A stretch of 64,000 bases of DNA from an uncultured Christensenellaceae bacterium (GTDB taxonomy: Bacteria > Bacillota > Clostridia > Christensenellales > Borkfalkiaceae): contig CAJUSA010000007.1 in assembly GCA_910589015.1 (NCBI GenBank), forward strand, positions 36,986-100,985. The letters are read 5' to 3'. The notes beneath the pieces were generated by a model. It worked only from the letters and a program-made list of their open reading frames with translations, was not told the origin of the DNA and made no database searches. The first letter of the stretch is position 1; each line of letters begins with the position of its first letter. Positions 16,219 to 25,293 of this stretch are shown one piece after another. The translations under genes were made by a program, and so were the position numbers.

Positions 16219-18183
16219 ATGATACATACCCGACCCGAAATAAAATACCTCGAACGGCTTTCCGAGCAGTTCCCCACGGCGAACGATGCGGCGCGCGAGA
16301 TCATTAACCTGTCGTCCATACTCAATCTGCCCAAGGGAACGGAACATTTTATCACCGACGTGCACGGCGAATCCGAACCCTTTTTGCACATTCTCAAAAA
16401 CGGATCGGGGTCGATCGCCAAGAAGATCGAAGAAGAATTCAAGAGCACGCTCTCGCGTAAAGAAAAAAAGGAACTTGCCACGCTCATCTATTACCCCGAG
16501 CAGAAGCTCTCTTGTCTTACCGCGACGGGCGAGGAACTCGACGACTGGTATGTGACCACCATTTACCGCTTGGTGCGCGTCAACCGCCGCATCGCGTCGA
16601 AATACACCCGTTCGCGCGTGCGCAAAATGTTGCCGAAAGACTATGCTTACGTCATCGAAGAGCTTTTGAGCGAGAAGGAAGAGGTGCAGGACAAAGAGGC
16701 GTATTATAACGGCATCATCAGCGCGATCATCGCCACGAAACGCGCCAAACACTTTGTGATCGCCTTTTGCAACGTCATTCAGCGGCTCGCCGTAGACCGT
16801 ATTCATATTCTGGGCGATCTTTACGACCGCGGACCGGGCGCGCACGTCATTCTCGATACGCTTGCGGACTATCCCAACGTCGATTTTGTGTGGGGCAACC
16901 ACGATATCAGCTGGATGGGCGCGGCGAGCGGTTCGCTTGCCTGTATCGCCTCGGTCGTGCGTATTTCGGTTAAATACGGCAACTTCAACACGCTCGAAAG
17001 CGGTTACGGCATCAATTTGTTGCCGCTTGCCCGTTTTGCGCTCGATGCCTACGAGGGCGATTCGTGCGCCTGCTTTGCGATCAACGGATCGCAGGGTTAC
17101 GACCCGTACGACGGCGACATGGACCGCAAGATCCATAAGGCGATCACCGTGATTTTGTTCAAGCTCGAAGGACAGCTCATTTCCCGCCACCCCGAATACG
17201 GCATGCAGGGCAGGCTGCTGCTCGATAAGATCGACAAAGCGCGGGGCACGGTGACGATCGACGGCACGGTGTATCCGCTGCGCGACAGTCATTTTCCCAC
17301 GATCGATGAGAACGATCCTTACGCGCTGTCCGCGGGCGAGGCGCTCGTCATGGAAAAGCTGCGCGCCTGCTTTCTCGGTAGCGAAAAGCTGCAACGGCAC
17401 GCGCACGATCTGTTCATGCGCGGCGGCATGTACCGCACGTTCAACGGCAATCTGCTCTATCACGGCTGCGTTCCGCTTTGCGAGGACGGGTCGTTTAAGA
17501 AGGTGCATATCGGCGGCGGGGATTATTGCGGCAAAGCGCTCTTCGATCGGCTCGACGCTCTCGTGCGCAAAGGCTATTTCTCGCCCGACGGCAACGAACG
17601 CGAAGAGGGGCAGGACGCCATGTGGTTCCTGTGGGCGAACGTAAATTCACCGCTCTACGGCAAGGAAAAAATGACGACGTTCGAGCGCTATTTCGTCGAC
17701 GACAGCGCCTGCTGCGCCGAGGAAAAAAACGCCTATTACCGTTATCTCGACGACGAAAAAACCGTGAACGCGATCCTGAAAGAATTCGGGCTCGACCCCT
17801 TGTCGCCGATGACGCACATCATCAACGGGCATATGCCCGTGCACCTCAAAAACGGCGAAAAACCCGTGCGGTGCGGCGGCAAACTGCTCATGATCGACGG
17901 GGGCATGTCGCGCCCGTATCAGCGCGAAACGGGCATTGCGGGCTATACGCTCGTGTATAATTCCTACGGTATGCGGCTCGTTGCGTATGATCCCTTCCGC
18001 TCGGCGGAAGAGGCGATCAAAAACGAGAGCGACATTCATTCCGTGACCGAGGTCGTGCAGCTTTCCGACAGGCGACTGCTGATCCGTGACACCGACAACG
18101 GCAGGCGCATGGCAGAGAATATCGCCGAACTAAGCGCTCTGCTCGATGCCTACCGCGCGGGAACCGTTCGGGAAAAGAGATGA
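16219..18183 (+). CDS. fbp: Class III fructose-1,6-bisphosphatase
   Basis: Hydrolyses fructose 1,6-bisphosphate to fructose 6-phosphate for gluconeogenesis. The 654-residue protein belongs to the class III Fbp family found mainly in Firmicutes and has a calcineurin-like metal site: TDVHGE (Asp47, His49), GDLYDRGPGAH (Asp200) and GNHD (Asn227, His228). INGHMPVHLKNGEKPV and the final YTLVYNSYGMRLVAYDPF block are also family-specific. GGAG precedes the ATG by 6 nt. It is 17 nt after tsaD, so it is probably the last gene of the secA-prfB-tsaD-fbp transcript. Confidence 0.96.
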   Translation: MIHTRPEIKYLERLSEQFPTANDAAREIINLSSILNLPKGTEHFITDVHGESEPFLHILKNGSGSIAKKIEEEFKSTLSRKEKKELATLIYYPEQKLSCLTATGEELDDWYVTTIYRLVRVNRRIASKYTRSRVRKMLPKDYAYVIEELLSEKEEVQDKEAYYNGIISAIIATKRAKHFVIAFCNVIQRLAVDRIHILGDLYDRGPGAHVILDTLADYPNVDFVWGNHDISWMGAASGSLACIASVVRISVKYGNFNTLESGYGINLLPLARFALDAYEGDSCACFAINGSQGYDPYDGDMDRKIHKAITVILFKLEGQLISRHPEYGMQGRLLLDKIDKARGTVTIDGTVYPLRDSHFPTIDENDPYALSAGEALVMEKLRACFLGSEKLQRHAHDLFMRGGMYRTFNGNLLYHGCVPLCEDGSFKKVHIGGGDYCGKALFDRLDALVRKGYFSPDGNEREEGQDAMWFLWANVNSPLYGKEKMTTFERYFVDDSACCAEEKNAYYRYLDDEKTVNAILKEFGLDPLSPMTHIINGHMPVHLKNGEKPVRCGGKLLMIDGGMSRPYQRETGIAGYTLVYNSYGMRLVAYDPFRSAEEAIKNESDIHSVTEVVQLSDRRLLIRDTDNGRRMAENIAELSALLDAYRAGTVREKR

Positions 18184-18184
18184 A

Positions 18185-18216
18185 AAAATCCCCGTCCTTT
18201 TTCGGACGGGGATTTT
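18185..18216. terminator. Bidirectional terminator between fbp and htrA-like gene
   Basis: A perfect 13-bp stem, AAAATCCCCGTCC (18185-18197) with GGACGGGGATTTT (18204-18216). A/T arms flank the GC core on both sides, so it can stop transcription of fbp (+) and of the protease gene (-). Confidence 0.9.
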
Positions 18217-18255
18217 CGCCTTTTGTCGGCGTGAAGTCGGTCAAGGTGTCTTGCA

Positions 18256-19719
18256 TTACGCCACGGCGCTGAGGTCGGCGGCGGAAACAGTGCATTGCAA
18301 GGTTTGCGTCGTTTCGTTGCGAATGACTTCGACTTGAAGCGTGCTGCCGTCGCGCAGGCAGTACATAGCGTCGGAAATGGCGAACGAACGGCAGATTTCG
18401 TGCCGCGTGCCGTCAATGATCAATGCGGTGAGGCGGTCGTTTGCCGCAACGCCCATGCGCTCGGCGAGCGAGCCTTGCGAAACCGATTTCACGATTACGT
18501 TCTCATGGATCTTGCCGTAACCCGCCGCCGCGTCGTAAATATAACGCGCGTTTTCCAAATTGACAGTAACGCCTAACGTCGAGGTCGTAACGGAAGAGGG
18601 GGCGGATCCGTTGAAATTGTCGATGAGGTTGGGCACGACGGCGCGGAAGATTTCGAGCGGAATGGCGTAATTCATGTTGCTGAACGTGGCGTCGCCCGCG
18701 TTCACGACGCCCACGACCTGCCCGCGTGCGTTGAAGAGGGCGCCGCCCGAATTGCCTTCGTAAATAAATCCGTCGAACCGCAGCGAACGGTAAGTACGGT
18801 TGGTATTATCGATCGCAAGGGTGATGTCCTCGTTATCGACCGAGATGATGCCCTGCGTGGCGGAAAAGCCGTGCGCCTCGGTGTTGCCCACGGTGTAAAC
18901 GCTTTGCCCTGCGTAGTAGGTATCGGCAAGCGTCACTTCTTCGATATCGGGGTTGATGGCTTTGAGATCGGCGGTCTTTGCCCGCACGACGGCAAGATCG
19001 GCACTCAGGCACTCGCCCACAAGCTCGCACTGCACGGCGTAAGAGCTGTATTGCGGGATAACGTAGTTGTAAGTCGGATCGACCTGCCCCGACGAACGGT
19101 ATGCGGTTTCGTGATCGAAACTGCCGTAGAGGAAACAATGAATGTTCTTGGGGTAATAACTGTTGCCGTTCGCGGTTTTGTCGGCATTGCTGCAATAGAC
19201 AACGTGCGCGTTCGTGACGAGGTAGGTGTAACCGCTCTTCGATTCTTCGATCTCGTAGATAAACGCCGTGCCGATGCTCATGGCGGCAGCATACTGTTTT
19301 CTTCCCGAAGGATAATAGCCCGTGGTTTTGCTGTAAATATATTCGCAGTAGAGCGTGGCGACCGAGTGCAGAGAGCTTTGCACGGCTTGCGAGTTGTCTG
19401 CCGAAAGATCCAGCCCGAGCGAGGTGAGAAAGGCGTTATAGTTTTCGGTCGTATCGGTCAGCCCGTTTTTTTCGAGCCATTGCTCGTAAACCGACTGCGC
19501 CGTGACGCTCTGTCCGTCCTTGCCGTCCAACCCGTCGCGTCCGCGTTCGATGAGGTGTTGCGAAGTCGAACCATCGGAATAAGTGTAAACGGCAATCGTG
19601 CCGTTGTCGACGGTTTCATAAGAAACGTCGACGATATATTTCCCCATTGCGCAGCCCGAAAACGCGCAGATAACGCAGATAAGCAGAATAAGCGCGGCAA
19701 ACAGACCTCTTTTTTTCAT
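18256..19719 (-). CDS. HtrA/DegP-like trypsin-fold lipoprotein protease with PDZ domain
   Basis: A 487-residue S1C serine peptidase on the outer face of the membrane. The signal peptide ends in lipobox FSGC (Cys23). Residues 55-105 hold a short collagen-like GRDGLDGKDGQS stretch and a helical block (VYEQWLEKNG) often seen in uncharacterised Clostridia surface proteins. The protease domain (about 140-365) has the triad His172 (TNAHVV), Asp241 (ADLAVV) and Ser324 (GNSGGALFN). One PDZ domain spans about 380-480. GGAGGGAG sits before the ATG. It probably degrades or senses misfolded exported proteins. It is monocistronic, with its own promoter. Confidence 0.92.
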   Translation of the reverse strand: MKKRGLFAALILLICVICAFSGCAMGKYIVDVSYETVDNGTIAVYTYSDGSTSQHLIERGRDGLDGKDGQSVTAQSVYEQWLEKNGLTDTTENYNAFLTSLGLDLSADNSQAVQSSLHSVATLYCEYIYSKTTGYYPSGRKQYAAAMSIGTAFIYEIEESKSGYTYLVTNAHVVYCSNADKTANGNSYYPKNIHCFLYGSFDHETAYRSSGQVDPTYNYVIPQYSSYAVQCELVGECLSADLAVVRAKTADLKAINPDIEEVTLADTYYAGQSVYTVGNTEAHGFSATQGIISVDNEDITLAIDNTNRTYRSLRFDGFIYEGNSGGALFNARGQVVGVVNAGDATFSNMNYAIPLEIFRAVVPNLIDNFNGSAPSSVTTSTLGVTVNLENARYIYDAAAGYGKIHENVIVKSVSQGSLAERMGVAANDRLTALIIDGTRHEICRSFAISDAMYCLRDGSTLQVEVIRNETTQTLQCTVSAADLSAVA

Positions 19720-19750
19720 GGACTCCCTCCGTAGATCGTTTGTTTTGATT

Positions 19751-19780
19751 ATTTTACCATATTATTATGACATCGTGCAA
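19751..19780 (-). promoter_or_regulatory. Promoter of HtrA-like gene
   Basis: On the minus strand TTGCAC (19780-19775), 18 nt, TAAAAT (19756-19751), about 31 nt upstream of the start codon. Confidence 0.65.
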
Positions 19781-19834
19781 GAAATTCAATAAAAATATGT
19801 TGAAAATTCTGTGAAATAAATTGCCTTTGTGCTA

Positions 19835-19863
19835 TTGCATTACGCAAGAAAGTATGATAAAAT
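19835..19863 (+). promoter_or_regulatory. Promoter of AAA-YbjN operon
   Basis: TTGCAT (19835-19840), 17 nt, TAAAAT (19858-19863) with an extended -10 TG two bases upstream. It is a vegetative sigma-A type promoter, 28 nt before the ATG. Confidence 0.75.
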
Positions 19864-19891
19864 AAGAGGGAAAGGAAGAAAGGATAAACCT

Positions 19892-21943
19892 ATGACAAGA
19901 ATCGTAATCGAATTCGACAGCGACTGGATTTTGTCGCATAAAGACGACGACGTACTGCCCGCCGACTTTCTCGCAGGCGCGCTGAAAGACGAGGGACTTG
20001 CCGCCGCAAGCGATTCGTTCACAAGCTGCATGGTCGACTTCGAGGGCGACGCAGAGGAAAAACAAAAGCACATTCTCGGGTTGCTTGCCGGCCGATATCA
20101 GGGCGAGGACGTGAACAAGGTCGTCGTTACGACGATCACGCAGGGAAACGACGCCAAGGAAGAGCTTGCCGCCGCCGAGGCGGACGACGGGGACGACGAA
20201 GAGGACGACGAGGACGGCGAGCCGGGCATTACGTTCGAATACAAGGAAAAGGATATTTCTCTTCCCGATCGGGAAACGGTGATGGGGCAGATCGGCGCGC
20301 TGATCGGCGCGGACGAATTCAAGTTACTCGCGCAGGAAATCTGCGACGTCGCGCCCGAAATCATCCGCAGCGGCTGTTACGACGTGTTCACCTATCAGAG
20401 CTATCTCTTTGCGATCAACGACGGGTTCGGTCTTTCGACCTATCTGAACGCCCTGAGCGATCTGGTTGCGGCGCTCTCTCTGGCGCGCCCCGTTTCGCAC
20501 GGGGAAGGGCAGGCGTTGCCCGTCGTGCGCTCGCAAACGCGCCCGAAGGTCTACGAAGAAACGCTTCCGCCCGTCAAAGACAGCATGGAACCCTTCGACG
20601 ACGTGTTGCGCATCGTCCGCAACGGCAGCCGCACTATGATCAATGTGCTGTGCGTCGATATCAGCGAGTGGATGAACGATACCGAGAACCGCTATTTCAA
20701 AGAGTTTTTGCGCGCGGTCGAGGGGGCGATGAATAAATTCATCGTCGTGTTCCGCATTCCCTTCGTGGAAAAGGACGTGCTCGAAGCGATCCGCTGTTCG
20801 CTGTTCGATCTCATCAGCGTGCGCCCCGTTACCTTCCCGCCCATGACCAAGGAAGAAATTCAGCGTTACGCGCAAGACCGTATCGCATCTTACGGCTTTA
20901 AGGTAAAAGACAACGCCTGGGAATATTTCCACCTGCGCATTTCCGAAGAGAAGAGCGACGGCAAATTTTACGGGCTGAACACCGTGCAAAAGGTCATTCG
21001 CGAACTTTTATACCGCAAACATCTGACAAATGCGCGCAGCAAGAGCGGCGACGCCGTTATTTGGAAAAAAGACGCAAAAACGCTCGTTGCGGGCGGCGGC
21101 GACGAACTGAGCGGCACGAAAATGCTCGACAGTTTGGTCGGGAGCGAAAAAATAAAAGAGCGGATCGAAGAGATTATCGCGCAAATCGAGCTTGCGCTCA
21201 AAAGCAAAGAGGAACGCCCGTGCATCCATATGCGCTTTTTAGGCAATCCCGGCACGGGGAAAACGACGGTTGCGCGCATCATCGGCAAGATCTTAAAAGA
21301 ACGCGGCGTATTGCGCGTGGGCAATTTTTATGAGTACGCGGGGCGCGACTTCTGCGGGCGCTATATCGGGGAAACGGCGCCCAAAACGGCGAGTATCTGC
21401 CGCGACGCCTACGGGTCGGTGCTCTTTATCGACGAGGCGTATTCGCTATTCCGCGGCGACCGCGACAGCCGCGATTACGGCAGAGAGGCGCTCGATACGC
21501 TCATTGCCGAAATGGAAAACCACCGCTCGGATTTCGTCGTCATCATGGCAGGGTATTCCGACGATATGGAAACGCTCATGGAAGGCAACCTCGGGCTGAA
21601 AAGCCGCATGCCGTATGCTATCGAGTTCCCTAACTTCACGCGCGAGCAACTGAGCGAAATCTACCTTTCCATGCTCAACAACAAATTCAAATACGATAAG
21701 AGCGTAGAACACGCCGTGCGCGCCTACTTCGACGGCATTCCCGAAGAGGTCGTCTCTTCCAAAGAATTTGCTAACGCGCGGTTCGTGCGCAATCTGTTCG
21801 AGCGCACCTGGGCGAAGGCGGCAATGCGTTGCCAGCTTGCCAAAGAAAAGGACGTGAAGATCACGAAGGACGACTTCGAGCGGTCGACGGTCGATAAGGA
21901 ATTTGCGTTCAGCGAAAAGAAAAAATCCAGACTGGGCTTTTAA
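19892..21943 (+). CDS. Double-AAA ATPase of the SpoVK/CbbX type with inactive first module
   Basis: A 683-residue protein. Residues 1-120 are a novel N-terminal region ending in an acidic linker (about 97-110, almost all Asp/Glu). Residues 235-385 look like an AAA module without a P-loop: INVLCVDISEW resembles a Walker B strand, and KFIVVFRIPF, then FPPMTKEEIQRYAQDRIASYGF with the following helices, resemble an AAA sensor strand and lid. Residues 410-665 are a complete CbbX/SpoVK-like AAA: Walker A GNPGTGKTT (451-459), pore-loop-like RYIGETAPKT, Walker B VLFIDEAYSL (510-519), and lid EFPNFTREQLSEIY. Such ATPases remodel protein complexes; the substrate is unknown. ATG at 19892 is chosen for the AAAGGA 7 nt upstream. 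Confidence 0.88.
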   Translation: MTRIVIEFDSDWILSHKDDDVLPADFLAGALKDEGLAAASDSFTSCMVDFEGDAEEKQKHILGLLAGRYQGEDVNKVVVTTITQGNDAKEELAAAEADDGDDEEDDEDGEPGITFEYKEKDISLPDRETVMGQIGALIGADEFKLLAQEICDVAPEIIRSGCYDVFTYQSYLFAINDGFGLSTYLNALSDLVAALSLARPVSHGEGQALPVVRSQTRPKVYEETLPPVKDSMEPFDDVLRIVRNGSRTMINVLCVDISEWMNDTENRYFKEFLRAVEGAMNKFIVVFRIPFVEKDVLEAIRCSLFDLISVRPVTFPPMTKEEIQRYAQDRIASYGFKVKDNAWEYFHLRISEEKSDGKFYGLNTVQKVIRELLYRKHLTNARSKSGDAVIWKKDAKTLVAGGGDELSGTKMLDSLVGSEKIKERIEEIIAQIELALKSKEERPCIHMRFLGNPGTGKTTVARIIGKILKERGVLRVGNFYEYAGRDFCGRYIGETAPKTASICRDAYGSVLFIDEAYSLFRGDRDSRDYGREALDTLIAEMENHRSDFVVIMAGYSDDMETLMEGNLGLKSRMPYAIEFPNFTREQLSEIYLSMLNNKFKYDKSVEHAVRAYFDGIPEEVVSSKEFANARFVRNLFERTWAKAAMRCQLAKEKDVKITKDDFERSTVDKEFAFSEKKKSRLGF

Positions 21944-21976
21944 GCGGGTCATCTTCGAATATAAGAGAGGTATATC

Positions 21977-22453
21977 ATGGCGGACGAAAAAGAGAGAAAA
22001 CGCGCCGAGGCGACTTATAAGTCGCTGTGCGAGATGCTCGACGAAAACGAATGGCGTTACGATAAAGACGAAGAGAATTTGAGTATTCTATGTTCGGCGC
22101 GGGGCGACGATCTGTCGATGCCCATTCGCATGGAAACGGACGCGGACCGTCAGCTTGTCATTCTGACGTCGCCCATGCCCTTCGACGTTCCCGAAGACCG
22201 CCGTACGCCGATGGCGATCGCGGTGACGCTTGCCAATTACGGGCTGGTCGACGGCAGCTTCGATTACGATTATCCGTCGGGGAAGATCCTGTTCCGTTTA
22301 ACGTCGAATTTCAGCGAGTGCATCATTGATCGGGAACTGCTCAAATATATGCTCTATGTATCGTGCGGCACGATCGACGAATATAACGACAAATTTCTTG
22401 CCGTGGCGGAAAACGACATGACGTTCGACGAGATCGTCAAATTTATCAAGTGA
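21977..22453 (+). CDS. YbjN-domain protein, first paralogue
   Basis: A 158-residue acidic cytosolic protein that looks like the YbjN family, whose fold resembles type III secretion chaperones. Blocks are WRYDKDEENLSI, GDDLSMPI, DRQLVIL, LANYGLVDGSFDYD and IDEYNDKF. It is clearly homologous to the next gene over its whole length; shared blocks are GDDL-M, DRQLV, NY-L-DGSFDYD and DxYND. AGAGAGG precedes the ATG, 33 nt after the AAA gene. The role is unknown; the gene order suggests an adaptor, substrate or chaperone of the AAA ATPase. Confidence 0.82.
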   Translation: MADEKERKRAEATYKSLCEMLDENEWRYDKDEENLSILCSARGDDLSMPIRMETDADRQLVILTSPMPFDVPEDRRTPMAIAVTLANYGLVDGSFDYDYPSGKILFRLTSNFSECIIDRELLKYMLYVSCGTIDEYNDKFLAVAENDMTFDEIVKFIK

Positions 22454-22463
22454 GGGGGACATC

Positions 22464-22943
22464 ATGGACGACGCTAAAAAATCGAAAAACGCCCGTTCGG
22501 CATTTCAGACGCTTTTGAACGCGCTCGACGGCATGGACTGGAAGTACGATCAGGATGACGAAAAACTGCGCGTGGATTTTTCGGTGCAGGGCGACGATCT
22601 GCCCATGGATTTCACGGTGATGATCGACGACGATCGGCAACTCGTGCGGCTCATTTCCTTTCTGCCTTTCAAGTTTCCCAAGGAAACGCGCGTCGAGGGG
22701 GCGATCGCAACGTCGCAGATCAATTATAAACTTGCGGACGGCAGTTTCGATTACGATCTTACGGACGGCGAGGTTTCGTTCCGTCAGACTTCGAGTTTCC
22801 GCGCGAGTCTGATCTCACCCAAAATGTTGCAGCTCATGGTCAACTGCGCCGCGTGTACGGTCGACGATTATAACGACCGCCTGTTTATGCTTTCCAAGGG
22901 CGTGCTGTCGCTCGATGACTTTATCCGCGCATTGACGGAGTGA
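22464..22943 (+). CDS. YbjN-domain protein, second paralogue
   Basis: A 159-residue paralogue of the preceding gene (GDDLPMDF, DRQLVRL, INYKLADGSFDYD, VDDYNDRL). The two have diverged mostly in their surface and C-terminal segments while the core blocks are kept, as expected if they form a heterodimer or bind different partners. It starts 10 nt after the previous stop, behind GAGGGGG. A strong terminator follows, so the operon is ATPase plus two YbjN proteins and nothing else. Confidence 0.82.
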   Translation: MDDAKKSKNARSAFQTLLNALDGMDWKYDQDDEKLRVDFSVQGDDLPMDFTVMIDDDRQLVRLISFLPFKFPKETRVEGAIATSQINYKLADGSFDYDLTDGEVSFRQTSSFRASLISPKMLQLMVNCAACTVDDYNDRLFMLSKGVLSLDDFIRALTE

Positions 22944-22971
22944 TTGTATATTTTTTTTTGAAAGATTGCCG

Positions 22972-22999
22972 AAAGACTTGTTTCATACAAGTCTTTTTT
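22972..22999 (+). terminator. Terminator of AAA-YbjN operon
   Basis: AAAGACTTGT (22972-22981) pairs with ACAAGTCTTT (22987-22996) across a 5-nt loop and is followed by more T. Confidence 0.9.
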
Positions 23000-23072
23000 C
23001 TTTATGAAAAACGGTTTTGTTGTAAAAAAGTTAAAATGTTATGCTTTTTTTATGACAAATTAAGCGCGATAG

Positions 23073-23101
23073 TTGCTTTTTGCAAGGCATAATGTTATAA
23101 T
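23073..23101 (+). promoter_or_regulatory. Promoter of polysaccharide locus
   Basis: TTGCTT (23073-23078), 17 nt, TATAAT (23096-23101), 26 nt before the rfbB ATG. It is the only clear promoter found at the head of the locus. Confidence 0.8.
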
Positions 23102-23127
23102 AGAGACAAACGTTTCGAGGTTTGCCG

Positions 23128-24111
23128 ATGACGATTATCGTAACAGGCGGCGCCGGTTTTATCGGAAGCAATTTTATATTTCATATGTTGCGGAAAGATC
23201 CGCAGTACCGTATCGTATGTGTGGACAAGCTCACTTATGCAGGCAATCTTTCTACACTCGAAAGCGTAACGGGCAACCCCAATTTCCGTTTTGTTAAGTT
23301 GGATATATGCGATAGAGCGGGGGTTTTTGCACTGTTTGAAGAAGAAAAACCCGACGTCGTCGTGAACTTTGCGGCAGAAAGCCATGTGGACAGAAGTATC
23401 GAAAACCCCGAAGTCTTTCTGCAAACGAACATAATCGGCACGTCGGTTCTGATGGATGCTTGCAGGAAATATAAAGCCGAACGCTTTCATCAGGTTTCAA
23501 CCGACGAAGTGTACGGCGATCTTCCGCTCGACTGCCCCGATTTGTTTTTTACGGAAGAGACGCCGTTGCATACGAGCAGTCCTTACAGCAGTTCCAAAGC
23601 GGCGGCGGATCTGCTTGCGCTTTCATATTACAGAACGTTTGGCTTGCCCGTTACGATCTCGCGCTGTTCCAACAATTACGGACCTTATCATTTCCCCGAG
23701 AAACTCATTCCGCTTATGATTGCCAACGCGCTCAGCGATAAGCCGTTGCCCGTTTACGGCAAAGGGGAAAACGTGCGCGACTGGTTGTATGTGGAAGATC
23801 ATTGTAAAGCGATCGATCTCATAATTCATAAAGGGCGCGTCGGCGAGGTTTATAACGTCGGCGGGCATAACGAAATGAAGAATATCGATATCGTGAAACT
23901 GATCTGCAAGGAATTGGGAAAACCCGAAGGTCTGATTTCGTTCGTCGCCGACAGAAAGGGGCACGATATGCGTTATGCGATCGATCCGACAAAAATTCAC
24001 AACGAACTCGGCTGGCTACCTGAAACAAAATTTGCGGACGGCATCAAAAAGACGATCAAATGGTATCTTGAAAACGAGGCATGGTGGAAACCTATCGTAT
24101 CGGGAAACTAA
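23128..24111 (+). CDS. rfbB: dTDP-glucose 4,6-dehydratase
   Basis: Converts dTDP-glucose to dTDP-4-keto-6-deoxyglucose, a precursor of rhamnose and related deoxysugars. The 327-residue extended SDR enzyme has the NAD-binding TGGAGFIGSNF at its start, the catalytic Thr125-Asp126-Glu127 (VSTDEVYG) and Tyr153-xxx-Lys157 (PYSSSKAAAD), and the substrate block SNNYGPYHFPEKLIP. ATG at 23128 is preferred over TTG at 23122 because GAGG lies 7 nt before it. rfbA, rfbC and rfbD are absent from the window, so dTDP-glucose and the later steps must come from elsewhere. Confidence 0.96.
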   Translation: MTIIVTGGAGFIGSNFIFHMLRKDPQYRIVCVDKLTYAGNLSTLESVTGNPNFRFVKLDICDRAGVFALFEEEKPDVVVNFAAESHVDRSIENPEVFLQTNIIGTSVLMDACRKYKAERFHQVSTDEVYGDLPLDCPDLFFTEETPLHTSSPYSSSKAAADLLALSYYRTFGLPVTISRCSNNYGPYHFPEKLIPLMIANALSDKPLPVYGKGENVRDWLYVEDHCKAIDLIIHKGRVGEVYNVGGHNEMKNIDIVKLICKELGKPEGLISFVADRKGHDMRYAIDPTKIHNELGWLPETKFADGIKKTIKWYLENEAWWKPIVSGN

Positions 24112-24147
24112 ATTTACAAAAAGAAGGAACATTCATTTTCATACATT

Positions 24148-25293
24148 ATGAGAATATTACAGATATCGAATTACTATTATCCGCAAATCGGCGGGATCGA
24201 ACAAGTCGCTCAGGATTGCACCGATGCGTTGCGCTCGGATAACGAAGTAAAAGTTTTTTGTTTTAATCACGAAAAAGGCGACAAAACCGATTTGATAGAC
24301 GGAATCGAAGTAATCCGTGCGGGTTGTTTTGCAAAAATTTCTTCCCAATCGCTTTCGTTTTCTTATTACAAATTACTGAAAAGAGTATTTGCGGATTTTC
24401 AGCCGGAAGTTGTGATTTTTCATTATCCCAATCCGTTTGCTGCGCGTTATTTGCTTAAAGCACTGAAAAAACACCGAAACGTGAAACTGATATTGTATTG
24501 GCATCTGGATATAACCAAACAAAAGATCTTAGGGAAATTTTTCGCAAAACAAACGCGTAAGTTGTTAAATAAAGCCGATCGTGTTTTAGCGACCAGCCCG
24601 AATTATATCGAAGGAAGCAAATTTTTGCGTGCTTACCGATCCAAGTGCGAGGTCGTGTCGTGTTGCGTAAACGACCGCCATTTGAATATAGACGAAAATA
24701 TTACGCGCGCGGCAGAAAGTATCCGAAAAGAGAACGAAGGAAAAACCGTTTGCCTTGCCGTCGGGCGGCATGTGCCTTATAAAGGAACGGAATATTTAAT
24801 ACGGGCAAGCCGTTTGCTTGACGACCGCTTCCGTATTTTTATTGCGGGCGAGGGACCTTTGACGCCTTCCTTAAAGCGTCTTGCCGAGCATGACAAGAAA
24901 GTGATTTTTTTAGGCAAGATCGATCACGAAACGCTACGCGCATATTTGCTTGCATGCGATCTTTTCTGTTTCCCTTCGATTACAAAAAACGAGGCGTTCG
25001 GCATTGCGCTGGCAGAGGGAATGTATTATGAAAAGCCTGCCGTTACGTTTACCATAGAGGGTAGCGGCGTCAACTATGTTTCGTTAAACGGCGTTACGGG
25101 TATTGAAGCGGAAAACGGCAATGTTGAGCAATATGCGCAAGCTATGGTAAAATTATCGGAAGACGCTGATCTTTGCTTAAAATTCGGGCGCGAGGGAAAA
25201 GAACGCGTCAAGACATTTTTCACACAAGAGATATTCCGTAACAAAATGAGGCAAGTCTTGGCGGCAACGTGTTCGGAAGGAGAGACTGAATGA
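24148..25293 (+). CDS. GT4-type glycosyltransferase
   Basis: A 381-residue GT-B fold glycosyltransferase of family GT4. It starts with MRILQISNYYYPQIGGIEQV, the typical acceptor-domain loop. The donor domain has AVGRHVPYKGTEYLIRA, the nucleotide-sugar binding IAGEGP block and FPSITKNEAFGIALAEGM, which holds the EX7E motif. It probably transfers mannose or a related sugar to the growing lipid-linked oligosaccharide, because the GDP-mannose gene follows directly; the exact sugar cannot be read from sequence. The nearest purine-rich stretch is about 20 nt before the ATG, so the initiation signal is weak. Its stop overlaps the manC start (ATGA). Confidence 0.88.
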   Translation: MRILQISNYYYPQIGGIEQVAQDCTDALRSDNEVKVFCFNHEKGDKTDLIDGIEVIRAGCFAKISSQSLSFSYYKLLKRVFADFQPEVVIFHYPNPFAARYLLKALKKHRNVKLILYWHLDITKQKILGKFFAKQTRKLLNKADRVLATSPNYIEGSKFLRAYRSKCEVVSCCVNDRHLNIDENITRAAESIRKENEGKTVCLAVGRHVPYKGTEYLIRASRLLDDRFRIFIAGEGPLTPSLKRLAEHDKKVIFLGKIDHETLRAYLLACDLFCFPSITKNEAFGIALAEGMYYEKPAVTFTIEGSGVNYVSLNGVTGIEAENGNVEQYAQAMVKLSEDADLCLKFGREGKERVKTFFTQEIFRNKMRQVLAATCSEGETE

